NCBI GenBank assembly: GCA_902518075.1
Contig: CABYEX010000011.1
Span: forward strand, 1-41,357
Direction: 5' to 3'
Source of the DNA: Halieaceae bacterium
Lineage (GTDB): Bacteria; Pseudomonadota; Gammaproteobacteria; Pseudomonadales; Halieaceae
DNA length: 41,357 bases
Made by a program: the position numbers and the translations under genes. Below, piece by piece: positions 16,060 to 24,310 of the stretch. Position 1 is the stretch's first letter. Each line of letters starts with the position of its first letter. The notes beneath the pieces are model-generated. The model was not told the DNA's origin, did no database searches, and saw only the letters and a list, made by a program, of their open reading frames with translations.

Positions 16060-16146
16060 GGAGGTTTGGCAAAATGCCCAACCGGCGCTCCAGCACAAAG
16101 ATTGCGTGTCCAAACTGATGTTGCCGTCAGGACCGCCAGCTGATTG

Positions 16147-17049
16147 CTAATGGTATCCCAGCGCTTGCGTAGTCTCGGAGCGCGACAGGGCTTTAACCTT
16201 GGCCGCCACATCTGTATCAAACACCGCGCTGATCTCCGCCGCGTACTTTTTCGAACGCCCTTCGTTTACTCTAACCAAACTTCTTCGCGGAAGGTTCTCT
16301 AGTTCAAGCAGCTGTGCAAATGCGGCATCCAGTTGCTCATAACGCGCCAGATAAACGTCGCTTTTTTCGGTGAGTGCCCGTAGCAGACCCGCACCCACGT
16401 CAACCATTCCGGCGAGGTCGATGCCAAATTCGGGAGAGAACTGTGTGCGGAACCACCAGTGTGGTTGCAGAAAGCGCCCGAGCATGAAGAGAAACGCCTC
16501 AAAGTCCTTAGTATCGGTGAAGGGGATAATTTGGTCGAGGTCGCGGCGCTTCGCCGGCACTAGCGCGTCGATACCACCCTCTACCGAGTCAATGGCGCCA
16601 CGAATGCGCTCCAGCAGTAGTGAGAGACCCTCGCTGACGATTTGCTCCGTGCTCATCGATTCCACGCCGCGGTCACGCAAGGAGAGGGCGAGGGCAGGAA
16701 TGTGCCCTTCGATTTCCTGCACCAATGACGAGCGGAACCAATCAAAGGGTTCGCGCGCGACGGTCAGGACGATGCATCGGTCGCCCTCGGGCTGGTTTTT
16801 ACGGTGGTAAAGGCGATAGGCCTTGAGGTTTTCGGCTAACTGTCCTAGCGAGTGTTTGAAGAAGTAGTCGTTGGTATCCGGATTGCATAGCCGGGTAAGA
16901 ATGGACCGAAAAGCGTCTTCGCCGAAGAAGTGGCAATGGTGTGCACTGACTCCATGTATCTTATTGAAGGTTGCAACCAGAGAAGTGCTTGCCACTTTGC
17001 CGTACTGGTAGACAATAATGTTCAGGGTCACTCGGAGCGGTCCGGGCAT
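16147..17049 (-). CDS. Sulfotransferase-like protein
   Basis: A putative PAPS-dependent sulfotransferase or related capsule-synthesis protein, about 300 residues from ATG at 17049. The 5' phosphosulfate-binding loop is seen as NIIVYQYGKVASTSLVATF (residues 10-28), and the 3'-phosphate site as CIVLTVAREPFDWFRSSLV (92-110, Arg99 and Ser107/108). The C-terminal half (FGIDLAGMVDVG, SDVYLARYEQLDAAFAQLLEL) also resembles the NKWYS group of putative capsular polysaccharide proteins. The reading frame runs on to 17253, but that extension would overlap the divergent ampG-like gene and adds no recognisable domain, so I start at 17049. It is convergent with the glycosyltransferase operon, suggesting sulfation of the same surface glycan. 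Marine bacteria often make sulfated polymers. The acceptor is unknown. Confidence 0.75.
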   Translation of the reverse strand: MPGPLRVTLNIIVYQYGKVASTSLVATFNKIHGVSAHHCHFFGEDAFRSILTRLCNPDTNDYFFKHSLGQLAENLKAYRLYHRKNQPEGDRCIVLTVAREPFDWFRSSLVQEIEGHIPALALSLRDRGVESMSTEQIVSEGLSLLLERIRGAIDSVEGGIDALVPAKRRDLDQIIPFTDTKDFEAFLFMLGRFLQPHWWFRTQFSPEFGIDLAGMVDVGAGLLRALTEKSDVYLARYEQLDAAFAQLLELENLPRRSLVRVNEGRSKKYAAEISAVFDTDVAAKVKALSRSETTQALGYH

Positions 17050-17164
17050 CGAAACTGCAGTAATTGTAACTGAGGATGCCTCTGCGAATGGAGTGAGGTT
17101 TGGGCGGCTCAGACACGAACGATTTCGGATCTGGCGCTGGATTACGCGCTTCAGGAGGTCCAAT

Positions 17165-18442
17165 TTGCAGACACAACGAACCAGTCTTTTGCGCGCTGCG
17201 GTGTTCAACCGCCGCATGCTAATCTGCGTGATGACGGGCCTGGCTTCGGGCATGCCGCTGTACTTATTGATTCAGCTGGTGCCCGCGTGGCTCCGGGCGG
17301 CGGAGGTGTCACTCGCCGAGATCGGCTTGTTTGCGCTGGTGGGCCTGCCGTACACCTGGAAGTTTCTCTGGGCGCCGCTCATGGACCGGATCCCGCTACC
17401 GCTAGGGCGTCGTCGGGGCTGGATGCTCGCGGCCCAAATCGGCCTGATGTGCGCTATCGGTGGGTTGGGCTACATCGACCCGCTCAATCATACTGCGTTA
17501 GTAGCCGTCCTTGCCTCACTGATTGCGTTTCTCAGCGCCACCCAGGATGTGGCGATCGATGCCTATCGTCGGGAAATTCTGCCAGATGAGGAGCTAGGCC
17601 TTGGTAACGCCGTTCATGTTCAGGCCTATCGAATCGCCAGTCTGGTGCCAGGATCGCTATCGTTGATTTTGGCCGACATTCTGCCCTGGGTCTGGGTGTT
17701 CTGGATTACCGCCGCCTTTATGGGGGTGGGTATTCTGCTGTCACTCAGCGTGACTGAGCCAGAGCAGTTGGGTCCCCAGCCCCGAACGTTACGCGAGACC
17801 CTAGTCACGCCATTCAGTGAGTATTTTCAGCGTGTCGGCTGGCGTCCTGCGGCTTTGGCACTTTTCTTTATGGTGGCCTACAAGCTCGGCGATAACATGG
17901 CGACGGCACTAGCGACGCCGTTTTATCTCGATCTTGGCTTTTCAATGACCGAGATCGGATTGATCGCCAAGCATGCGGCGCTCTGGCCAGCGATCGCCGG
18001 CGGCTTGCTGGGAGGCATCCTGATGCTTCGCCTAGGTATTAACCGCGCGCTTTGGATTTTCGGTTTGGTGCAGATGATAAGCATCTTGGGCTTTGCCTGG
18101 CTGGCGAGTGTGGGCAATGCCCTGTGGCTACTCGCGGTGGTGATTGCTTTTGAGTATTTAGGCGTCGGGCTTGGGACAGCCGCTTTCACCGCATTTATCG
18201 CCAGAGAGTCCAGCCGGGCATTCGCTGCAACCCAGTTTGCGCTGTTCACGGCAGTCGCGGCACTGCCGCGCTCACTTGCCAACGCCGTCACCGGGTTCAT
18301 CGTTGAGGAAACCGGCTGGGCGTTGTTCTTCTTGCTGTGTACGCTGCTGGCAATCCCGGGCATGGTCACCCTGATCTGGGTGGCGCCTTGGTGGGCCGAG
18401 GCCGAAACAGCGGGGCAGGCGTCGCCGACGGGACCGAAATGA
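17165..18442 (+). CDS. ampG: AmpG-like muropeptide permease (MFS)
   Basis: A major facilitator family protein of 425 residues with about 12 membrane segments, resembling AmpG, which imports GlcNAc-anhydromuropeptides for peptidoglycan recycling. Diagnostic parts are FNRRMLICVMTGLASGMPLYLL, LMDRIPLPLGRRRGWMLAAQ and FLSATQDVAIDAYRREIL. The TTG start at 17165 is set by a full AGGAGG at 17153-17158. The frame is open back to 17018, but those extra residues are charged, not membrane-like, and overlap the divergent gene. The protein is shorter than Escherichia coli AmpG (491 residues), lacking the extra C-terminal segments. It ends 13 bases before fxsA and is probably co-transcribed with it. Other sugar or siderophore MFS transporters share this fold, so the substrate is inferred. 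Confidence 0.82.
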   Translation: MQTQRTSLLRAAVFNRRMLICVMTGLASGMPLYLLIQLVPAWLRAAEVSLAEIGLFALVGLPYTWKFLWAPLMDRIPLPLGRRRGWMLAAQIGLMCAIGGLGYIDPLNHTALVAVLASLIAFLSATQDVAIDAYRREILPDEELGLGNAVHVQAYRIASLVPGSLSLILADILPWVWVFWITAAFMGVGILLSLSVTEPEQLGPQPRTLRETLVTPFSEYFQRVGWRPAALALFFMVAYKLGDNMATALATPFYLDLGFSMTEIGLIAKHAALWPAIAGGLLGGILMLRLGINRALWIFGLVQMISILGFAWLASVGNALWLLAVVIAFEYLGVGLGTAAFTAFIARESSRAFAATQFALFTAVAALPRSLANAVTGFIVEETGWALFFLLCTLLAIPGMVTLIWVAPWWAEAETAGQASPTGPK

Positions 18443-18455
18443 GGCAACGAATACG

Positions 18456-18983
18456 ATGAACTGGCTGTTGTTTATCTACCCGTGGTTAGAGCTGTGGAGC
18501 CTCATTGAGCTCGGTTCACAGACAACTTCCGCAACGGCAATCCTGTGGGTTCTCGGTGCGGGGATACTGGGTATAGCGCTGTTTCGTTTCGCGGGTCGAC
18601 AGGCCCTCGAGCAGCTGCAACAAGCCCAACGTGAGGGCGTTCTCAGTCAACAACTGCTGATAGGCAACGTCGCGCAGCTGGTGACAGGGGTTCTGCTGAT
18701 CGTCCCTGGCTTGATTTCCGATGCATTGGCGGTTGTCGTGTTGATCGCTCCGCTGAGGATCTTGCTCGCCAAACTACTGTTCGGCCGGTCTGCAAATACC
18801 CAGTCCGCCCACTATCAGGAGCAGGGTGGATCCTCCAGTTTCCGGATGGACGCTGGTAATAATCGCTTCGACGACGGCGGAGTCACCCTAGAGGGTGAGT
18901 TCGAGCCTGTGTCACCTGAATCTGGGGGCGCAGACCGTGAGAAAGCGGTGCCGCTGGAACACAATCCAACTGAGCGGGATTAA
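18456..18983 (+). CDS. fxsA: FxsA family membrane protein
   Basis: A 175-residue inner-membrane protein with three to four hydrophobic segments (about 1-21, 25-47, 68-88 and 89-108): FIYPWLELWSLIELG, ILWVLGAGILGIALFRFAGRQAL and LVTGVLLIVPGLISDALAVVVLIAPLR, the last being the conserved FxsA signature. It ends in a hydrophilic tail with VTLEGEFEPV, the typical closing motif. In Escherichia coli FxsA (suppressor of F exclusion of phage T7) is also near groES. Its position directly before groESL here is the same. The biochemical role is not known. A terminator-like hairpin after the stop separates it from groESL. Confidence 0.9.
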   Translation: MNWLLFIYPWLELWSLIELGSQTTSATAILWVLGAGILGIALFRFAGRQALEQLQQAQREGVLSQQLLIGNVAQLVTGVLLIVPGLISDALAVVVLIAPLRILLAKLLFGRSANTQSAHYQEQGGSSSFRMDAGNNRFDDGGVTLEGEFEPVSPESGGADREKAVPLEHNPTERD

Positions 18984-19036
18984 GGGGGTAAAAAAAACGC
19001 TAGTACTCGCTTTTTCTTTAAAAACCCCCCTTTTTT
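18984..19036 (+). terminator. Probable intrinsic terminator after fxsA
   Basis: GGGGGT (18984-18989) can pair with ACCCCC (19024-19029), with A-runs and T-runs inside extending the stem, followed by six T at 19031-19036. It sits between fxsA and the groESL control region, so groESL is probably transcribed from its own promoter. Confidence 0.65.
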
Positions 19037-19055
19037 AGCCCCAACCGCAATTTTT

Positions 19056-19082
19056 TTAGCACTCTCTCTTGCAGAGTGCTAA
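19056..19082. promoter_or_regulatory. CIRCE element (HrcA operator)
   Basis: TTAGCACTC at 19056-19064, nine bases, GAGTGCTAA at 19074-19082: an exact match to the CIRCE consensus TTAGCACTC-N9-GAGTGCTAA bound by the repressor HrcA. It lies seven bases upstream of the sigma-32 -35 box of groESL. Confidence 0.95.
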
Positions 19083-19089
19083 AAAATCC

Positions 19090-19117
19090 CTTGAAATGCG
19101 CGTCCCTGCCCCCATAG
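19090..19117 (+). promoter_or_regulatory. Sigma-32 (RpoH) heat-shock promoter of groESL
   Basis: CTTGAAA at 19090-19096 and CCCCATAG at 19110-19117 with a 13-base spacer match the RpoH consensus (CTTGAAA, CCCCATNT). Transcription would start near 19124, about 50 bases before the groES ATG. Confidence 0.9.
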
Positions 19118-19175
19118 AAGGGGTAAGCCCATTAGGGCGAACTTGCGAAATCGATAATGTTGGAGAGTTAAACCC

Positions 19176-19466
19176 ATGAATATTCGTCCGTTGTACGACC
19201 GCGTGGTCGTTCGTCGAAAGGAAGAAGAGGAAACCTCAGCAGGAGGTATCGTCCTGCCTGGCTCCGCCAAGGAGAAGCCCAATCAGGGTGAAGTAGTGGC
19301 GGTTGGTGATGGCAAGGTGATGGATAACGGCGAGCAACGCGCGTTGTCCGTGGAAGTCGGTGACACGGTTGTTTTTGGCCAATATGCCGGCAGCAACACC
19401 ATTGAGGTGGACGGCGAAGAGCTGATCCTGATGAGCGAGAGCGAAATTTTTGCGGTCGTTGAGTAA
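19176..19466 (+). CDS. groES: Co-chaperonin GroES
   Basis: The 10-kDa lid of the GroEL chaperonin, 96 residues, full length. It has [40 protein letters not shown] in order: the mobile loop (about 16-32) that docks on GroEL, then the beta-barrel with [44 protein letters not shown] lies at 19162-19167 ahead of ATG 19176. The gene is first in a bicistronic operon with groEL 37 bases downstream. The upstream CIRCE and sigma-32 boxes imply control by both HrcA repression and heat-shock sigma factor. No unusual residues noted. Confidence 0.98.
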   Translation: MNIRPLYDRVVVRRKEEEETSAGGIVLPGSAKEKPNQGEVVAVGDGKVMDNGEQRALSVEVGDTVVFGQYAGSNTIEVDGEELILMSESEIFAVVE

Positions 19467-19485
19467 GCGCACCGTACTGACTTGA

Positions 19486-21138
<1,653 letters not shown>

Positions 21139-21156
21139 GTTCGCTGAGCGAAGATG

Positions 21157-21184
21157 AAAAAGCCCGGCTTCTGCCGGGCTTTTT
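21157..21184 (+). terminator. Rho-independent terminator of groESL
   Basis: AGCCCGGC (21161-21168), loop TTCT, GCCGGGCT (21173-21180), flanked by A4 before and T4 after, giving a hairpin just after groEL. Confidence 0.93.
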
Positions 21185-21310
21185 CTGCCTGGGTGACCGC
21201 GGCGAGTCTTCGCCCGCGGATTGCTACAGCATGAGTCGCCATCCGTACAGGGGGTCAGTGAAAATAAGCTGTCTGGAGCCTGCCGATCGAAGCACCGCTC
21301 GGGAGTGGGC

Positions 21311-21321
21311 TGATATATAAT
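21311..21321 (+). promoter_or_regulatory. Probable -10 region
   Basis: TGATATATAAT holds both a perfect TATAAT (21316-21321) and an extended -10 reading TGaTATATA. No good -35 box is seen. It lies 54 bases before the membrane protein gene at 21375. Confidence 0.5.
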
Positions 21322-21374
21322 GCTGCCCGGGCAGGGCCTTTGCGCCGTAATTAAAAAAACCGGGAGACGCACGC

Positions 21375-22010
21375 ATGTCTTATATTGAGTTTTTCTTTCG
21401 CTATTTCCATGTGCTGGCCGGCATCGTCTGGATCGGCATGCTGTACTACTTCAACTTTGTTCAGACCGAGTATTTCAAGGAAGCTGAGGCGAGCGCTAAA
21501 TCGGACGCCATGGCCAAACTGGCGCCTCGCGCACTTTGGTGGTTCCGCTGGGGCGCCATGCTCACCTTCCTGACAGGAGCATACCTCTTCCACAAGATCG
21601 GCGCGTTTGGCATGGCCATGCCTGCGATCTGGGTGGGCGCACTGGCGGGCACCTTTATGTTCCTCAATGTCTGGCTGGTGATTTGGCCTAATCAGCAGAT
21701 CGTGCTGGGGATGACAGAGGGCGACGGCCCTGCGGCCGCTGCGAAGGCCGGCTTGGCGAGCCGCACCAACACCTTGTTTTCTGGACCCATGCTGCTGGGC
21801 ATGCTGGGTTCCAAGCATATCGCTGCAATCTCAACCCAGGTTGGCGGCTCGGTGTCTGATACGGGGCTGTTCACGGCCATGGGTATCATCATTGTGCTCG
21901 AAATCAACGCACTTTTCGGCGGCATGGGTCCGATGAAGTCTGTGATGGGTGTGGTTCACTGCTCGCTCGCGCTGATGTTGGCGGTTCTGGGCATTTTGCT
22001 CTACCTCTGA
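21375..22010 (+). CDS. Urate oxidase N-terminal-like (PuuD-like) membrane protein
   Basis: A 211-residue integral membrane protein with about five or six hydrophobic segments. The opening FFFRYFHVLAGIVWIGMLYYFNFVQTEYFKEAE, then APRALWWFRWGAMLTFLTGAYL and FLNVWLVIWPNQQIV, match the membrane domain of PuuD-like proteins (Urate_ox_N family), in which His and Trp residues of the first helix may bind haem. Full-length PuuD (urate hydroxylase) carries a C-terminal cytochrome c domain. None is present here, and no purine genes are nearby, so urate oxidation is doubtful. GGGAG lies just upstream of the ATG, with a TATAAT box before that and a strong terminator after: a single-gene unit. Role unknown, possibly a haem-containing membrane redox component. 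Confidence 0.72.
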   Translation: MSYIEFFFRYFHVLAGIVWIGMLYYFNFVQTEYFKEAEASAKSDAMAKLAPRALWWFRWGAMLTFLTGAYLFHKIGAFGMAMPAIWVGALAGTFMFLNVWLVIWPNQQIVLGMTEGDGPAAAAKAGLASRTNTLFSGPMLLGMLGSKHIAAISTQVGGSVSDTGLFTAMGIIIVLEINALFGGMGPMKSVMGVVHCSLALMLAVLGILLYL

Positions 22011-22040
22011 TTACGTCGGTTGAGCGCTATCGACAGTTTG

Positions 22041-22066
22041 AAAAGCGGCCTACAGGCCGCTTTTTT
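22041..22066 (+). terminator. Rho-independent terminator
   Basis: AAAAGCGGCC (22041-22050), loop TACA, GGCCGC then six T (to 22066), 30 bases after the membrane protein gene. Confidence 0.93.
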
Positions 22067-22192
22067 ATGCGCGGCACAACGGTGATGAGTGCTTATGGGG
22101 TTTGATGGGAACCACTCTTATTCGGCAGGAGCCTCTCTGTGTTATTTTCCGCGCCATCATAGATTGACCTCATCCATCCGAGAGCCAATAGA

Positions 22193-23407
22193 TTGATTCC
22201 CCGTTTACTCATTATTGCTTTGAGCTTGGTAGCCTCGATATGGGGCGCCGCAAGCACGGCACAGACGCTGGTGCTGGTATCGATCGACGGTTTCCGCTGG
22301 GATTATCTCGACTGGCCACAGGCCACATATATGCGATCCATAGCGGCTCAGGGTTCGCGGGTAACAAAGTTGCGCACCGTTTATCCCTCCAAGACTTTTC
22401 CAGCGCACCTGTCGATCGCCACTGGGCTACACCCAACAGAGCACGGTGTAATCGATAATTATTTTTGTCGCAATGATCGGTCTGACTGTTACAGCATGGG
22501 TAAGGGTCGCAAAGATCCCAGCTGGTTGGCCGGTATCCCGCTGTGGACCTTAGTCGAGCAGCAGCGCGGTCGCGCCTCTACCTTTTTCTGGCCGGAATCC
22601 GACGCGCCTTTTGCCAATAAGCTGCCCACTGACTATCGCCCCTATGACGGTCGTGTGCCACACCGCGAGCGCGTGCAGCAGGCCATTGACTGGCTTGCGC
22701 TGCCGGCAGACAAGCGCCCCGATCTCGTTACGCTTTACTTTTCTGTGGTCGATTCAGCGAGCCATACCTTTGGACCCAGAGCGCCCGCGACACTCTCGGC
22801 CATCATTGAGGTGGATCGTCAGATTGCGGTGTTGTGGCAGGCTATTGAATCGATCAACACGCAGCAGTGCGCCGATATCAACCTGATACTGGTCTCGGAC
22901 CATGGTATGTCAGAGGTTAACCCTGACTTGTTCATCGATACCAATAGCTTGCCACGGCCAAAAGGCTTTAAGCGCGTTAACGGCAACACGCGGGTCACGT
23001 ATTACCAACGTGACCCTGATGCGGATATCGATGTCCTCTCACGAGCGCTGGATATGATGAGCGATGGCCGCTGGCGACGGCTGTCCTCTATCGATCTAGC
23101 CGAGCGCCATTTTGAGAATCATCCTGGAGTCGGCGACGTCATCATTGAGACTGCGCCGCCCCGTGTTTTTCGCCGGGGTGGTGGCAAAGATGCAGACCTG
23201 CGTGGTATGCACGGTTACCCGGCGACCGTGGAGGATATGGCGGCCTTTCTAGTCGCTGTGGGGCCTCAATTTCAGGAGGGAAAGGTCATTCCTGAAGCGC
23301 ATCAGCTGGACGTCTATCCCGTGGCCGCAACACTCCTTGACCTCAGCGTGCCTGACAATATTGCCAGTGATGGTGGACCTTTGCGGGCGATCCTGCGCGC
23401 GCCGTAG
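22193..23407 (+). CDS. Exported NPP-type phosphodiesterase/nucleotide pyrophosphatase
   Basis: A member of the alkaline phosphatase superfamily, nucleotide pyrophosphatase/phosphodiesterase type, 404 residues. Start TTG 22193 gives a signal peptide MIPRLLIIALSLVASIWGAASTAQT, and GAGAG lies at 22180-22184. Family motifs in order: VLVSIDGFRWDYLD (first metal Asp), RTVYPSKTFPAHLSIATGLHPTEHGVIDN (catalytic Thr in KTFP), SVVDSASHTFGP (metal Asp and His), LVSDHGMSEV (DH metal pair) and LRGMHGYPA (late His). All main two-zinc ligands are present. The enzyme is likely periplasmic or secreted and would hydrolyse nucleotide or phosphodiester substrates. In marine bacteria this could supply phosphate or nucleosides. 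It is not obviously in an operon. Confidence 0.9.
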   Translation: MIPRLLIIALSLVASIWGAASTAQTLVLVSIDGFRWDYLDWPQATYMRSIAAQGSRVTKLRTVYPSKTFPAHLSIATGLHPTEHGVIDNYFCRNDRSDCYSMGKGRKDPSWLAGIPLWTLVEQQRGRASTFFWPESDAPFANKLPTDYRPYDGRVPHRERVQQAIDWLALPADKRPDLVTLYFSVVDSASHTFGPRAPATLSAIIEVDRQIAVLWQAIESINTQQCADINLILVSDHGMSEVNPDLFIDTNSLPRPKGFKRVNGNTRVTYYQRDPDADIDVLSRALDMMSDGRWRRLSSIDLAERHFENHPGVGDVIIETAPPRVFRRGGGKDADLRGMHGYPATVEDMAAFLVAVGPQFQEGKVIPEAHQLDVYPVAATLLDLSVPDNIASDGGPLRAILRAP

Positions 23408-23511
23408 CGATCTCCGGCGACAGTAGCGCTGGTGCAGAGCGCGCAGTGGATTCAATAGATATGGGAAGCGGGAATAATCCAACCTGCCGTCGCCAAGTGG
23501 GTCGAGAGCGA

Positions 23512-23517
23512 TATAAT
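23512..23517 (+). promoter_or_regulatory. Probable -10 box before the coiled-coil protein gene
   Basis: TATAAT at 23512-23517, 27 bases before ATG 23545, with only a weak -35 candidate upstream. Confidence 0.4.
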
Positions 23518-23544
23518 TCTGGTAACCGATAACGAGTGACAACG

Positions 23545-24282
23545 ATGTCGCGCGACGATCTGAACGATATTCCCTCCTTTGCAGCCAATCGAGAAGAGGC
23601 CGTGTCTTCAGCGCCGCGTGGTGCGATTCCGGCCCGTGCTGCTCGCGGTGAGGCGGCAATGGGTCTGACAGCGAGGCTGGTACTGACCATTGCGCTGGCA
23701 GTGGCGGGTATCGCCTGCGGTTGGGCCTGGCAGTTACAAACCCTATTGGATGCGTCGCAGACTCAGCAAAAGACCACCCAGGCACGTGTATCCGATCTAG
23801 AAGCGCTGCTGTCAGATACTGACGAAACAGTGAATAAATCGGCCGCGGCCATGGGTGCTCAGCTGCGCCTGCTCGACACCGAAGTGCGAAAGCTCTGGGA
23901 TGCTCGCAAGATCAGCAATGCCAAGATTACCAAACTCGAAAAAACGGTGGTGAAACAGGAAAAGCAAATCACGGGGCTCAATACCAAAACTGCAACGCAG
24001 GCCGGGCAACTGACTAGGATGCAGTCTGACTTGGCAGCCCTGACGCAGGTGGCGGGCGATCTGGAGAGACTCGCGGCGAGCGCGCAGCGAGCACAAACCG
24101 ACGTGGAGCGCTTAGCAGACGGGCTAAATAAATCGAACCTCGAGCGCGCAGCATTGCGCAAGCAGGTGGAGAGTAATGCCGAGTGGATCGAGTCGATCAA
24201 TGCCTTTCGGCGGCAGGTTAACGCCAATATCTCGCAGCTGGAGGCCGAGATGGCGGCGATAAATGCGCCGGGCATGCAATAG
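23545..24282 (+). CDS. Membrane-anchored coiled-coil protein of unknown function
   Basis: A 245-residue protein. ATG 23545 is preferred to GTG 23536 because ACGAG at 23531-23535 is then well spaced. A hydrophilic N-terminus of about 45 residues is followed by one membrane segment (about 47-66, VLTIALAVAGIACGWAWQL). A long coiled coil then runs almost to the end (QTQQKTTQARVSDLEALL, LRLLDTEVRKLWD, KITKLEKTVVKQEKQI, LAALTQVAGDLERLAA, NANISQLEAEMAAI). The coiled part is expected in the periplasm. No catalytic motif is visible. It overlaps the reading frame of the next gene only if the fumarase start is taken too far upstream. I know no name for it. Similar small bitopic coiled-coil proteins act as scaffolds. 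Confidence 0.78.
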   Translation: MSRDDLNDIPSFAANREEAVSSAPRGAIPARAARGEAAMGLTARLVLTIALAVAGIACGWAWQLQTLLDASQTQQKTTQARVSDLEALLSDTDETVNKSAAAMGAQLRLLDTEVRKLWDARKISNAKITKLEKTVVKQEKQITGLNTKTATQAGQLTRMQSDLAALTQVAGDLERLAASAQRAQTDVERLADGLNKSNLERAALRKQVESNAEWIESINAFRRQVNANISQLEAEMAAINAPGMQ

Positions 24283-24310
24283 AAATGGCTACCGGGGGCA
24301 TACCGTCGCA

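Noticed and set aside
16370..16810. 146-codon plus-strand frame opposite the sulfotransferase-like gene
   Set aside because: Low-complexity Arg/Ser/Pro-rich translation typical of an antisense shadow.
24263..24310. Upstream extension of fumA
   Set aside because: Lies inside the end of the coiled-coil gene, and the residues do not match the class I fumarase N-terminus.
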